Source: an uncultured Subdoligranulum sp.
GTDB taxonomy: Bacteria; Bacillota; Clostridia; Oscillospirales; Ruminococcaceae
NCBI GenBank assembly: GCA_904374465.1
Contig: CAJFFY010000031.1
Location: 1 to 29,783, forward strand
Reading direction: 5' to 3'
Length of the DNA stretch: 29,783 nt
The translations under genes and the position numbers were made by a program. Below are positions 29,445 through 29,783 of the stretch, piece after piece. The number at the start of each line of letters is the position of its first letter. The first letter of the stretch is position 1. Below the pieces are notes generated by a model. It had not been told where the DNA came from, made no database searches, and saw nothing but the letters and a program-made list of their open reading frames with translations.

Positions 29445-29783
29445 TGTTAGCGTTCAGCTGAAATAACCATTTCGAGCTTAACAGAAATCACCAAATGTAG
29501 ATCAATTAAAAAGACCAAACACCCCAGATTTCAATCTGGTTACTCCTTCGCCACTACCGACTCAACCGCAGGTATTTTGCCGGTTTGCAAAGAAACTGTC
29601 TCCAGCTTCTTTCCCCGGAAACTTTCACCACGCAGCTTAAACACAGTGGCATCGTCAAAGATGCGGTCCAGCGTACACAGCAAGGTAGCGTCTTCCTCGA
29701 AATCATCACGCCAGAGAGCCGGATTCTTGTTGCTGGTGAAGATCATATTGAAACTGCCTTCTTTGTTGTAGCGCCGGTCAATC
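29445..29783 (-). mobile_element. IS21-like insertion sequence, istB-proximal end (continues off the window)
   Basis: A terminal-repeat-like TGTTAGCGTTCAGCTG starts at 29445 and is followed by about 95 AT-rich bases, then the stop of an istB-type gene reading toward it. This fits the end of an IS21-family element, whose ends typically begin TG and whose istB lies last. A 7-bp hairpin (CCAGATT/AATCTGG, 29524-29539) directly follows the stop. The other end and istA would lie to the right, so the boundary is a proposal. Confidence 0.5.
29540..29783 (-). CDS. istB: IstB-like ATP-binding protein, C-terminal part
   Basis: About 80 residues read from the window edge: IDRRYNKEGSFNMIFTSNKN, PALWRDDFEEDATLLCTLDR, IFDDATVFKLRGESFRGKK. 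This is the C-terminus of IstB/DnaC-type AAA+ helper ATPases of IS21 elements: the TSN sensor-1 strand, the ALxDR-like arginine region and the closing RGESFR signature are recognisable. The Walker motifs lie beyond the right edge. IstB helps the IstA transposase select the target. The stop is TAA at 29540. An alternative is a stand-alone phage DnaC-like loader, but the end-like sequence beside it favours an IS. Confidence 0.75.
   Translation of the reverse strand, partial: IDRRYNKEGSFNMIFTSNKNPALWRDDFEEDATLLCTLDRIFDDATVFKLRGESFRGKKLETVSLQTGKIPAVESVVAKE

Overview
The window is GC-rich, compactly coded DNA from what looks like a Gram-positive gut anaerobe of the Clostridia, most likely the Oscillospiraceae/Ruminococcaceae (Faecalibacterium/Gemmiger/Subdoligranulum-like). 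This is inferred from AAGGAGG-type ribosome sites, strong Firmicutes-type promoters and terminators, a Glc-family PTS without its own IIA domain, RpiR, Rrf2 and SpoIIE-type regulators, and the protein families present. No rRNA, tRNA or CRISPR array was seen.

Left end (1-1738): a patchwork of sucrose-type genes and other fragments. It holds a fructokinase with a large in-frame internal deletion, the tail of a membrane protein, the effector-binding part of a LacI/ScrR-type repressor, and the C-terminal part of an L-cysteine desulfidase. The last two meet head to head at a perfect 18-bp palindrome. These joins look like rearrangement scars or assembly chimeras.

1751-7541: intact genes. A YitT membrane protein converges with an MFS transporter that follows its AraC-type regulator. 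Next comes a redox module: an Rrf2 regulator plus a NifX/NifB-like protein with a His/Cys metal-binding tail, divergent from thioredoxin, thioredoxin reductase and a small DUF6132-type membrane protein.

7698-10808: a membrane receptor-phosphatase (sensor, HAMP, PP2C/SpoIIE and RsbW-like ATPase) is coupled to a second gene joining a shortened MATE-type membrane portion to a degenerate RsbW-like ATPase. That gene is truncated against the C-terminal stub of a probable carbohydrate-active enzyme on the other strand.

10974-20225 (all minus strand): two adjoining glycoside units. The first transcribed is chbG-like deacetylase, 6-phospho-beta-glucosidase and beta-glucoside PTS IIBC. Then follow an RpiR regulator and a tight three-gene unit: MGT-type glycosyltransferase, non-phospho beta-glucosidase and a large FMN/4Fe-4S/FAD ene-reductase. 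Together they suggest uptake and cleavage of beta-glucosides and the glycosylation, deglycosylation and reduction of an aglycone. The substrate is not known from sequence.

20226-21240: no intact gene. It contains decayed coding pieces and two of three copies of a hairpin repeat; the first copy lies at 10831. An alpha/beta hydrolase follows.

22268-29226: a complete type I restriction-modification locus, hsdM-hsdS-X-Y-hsdR. X is a small single-span membrane protein and Y is a DUF4393/Abi-alpha-like protein. X, Y and both HsdS recognition domains are AT-rich, while hsdM, the HsdS hinge and hsdR are GC-rich, so the specificity and accessory portion looks horizontally acquired. This embedded pair is the best candidate for an undescribed defence module. 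A hairpin-bounded non-coding element follows, then the end of an IS21-like element with a partial istB.
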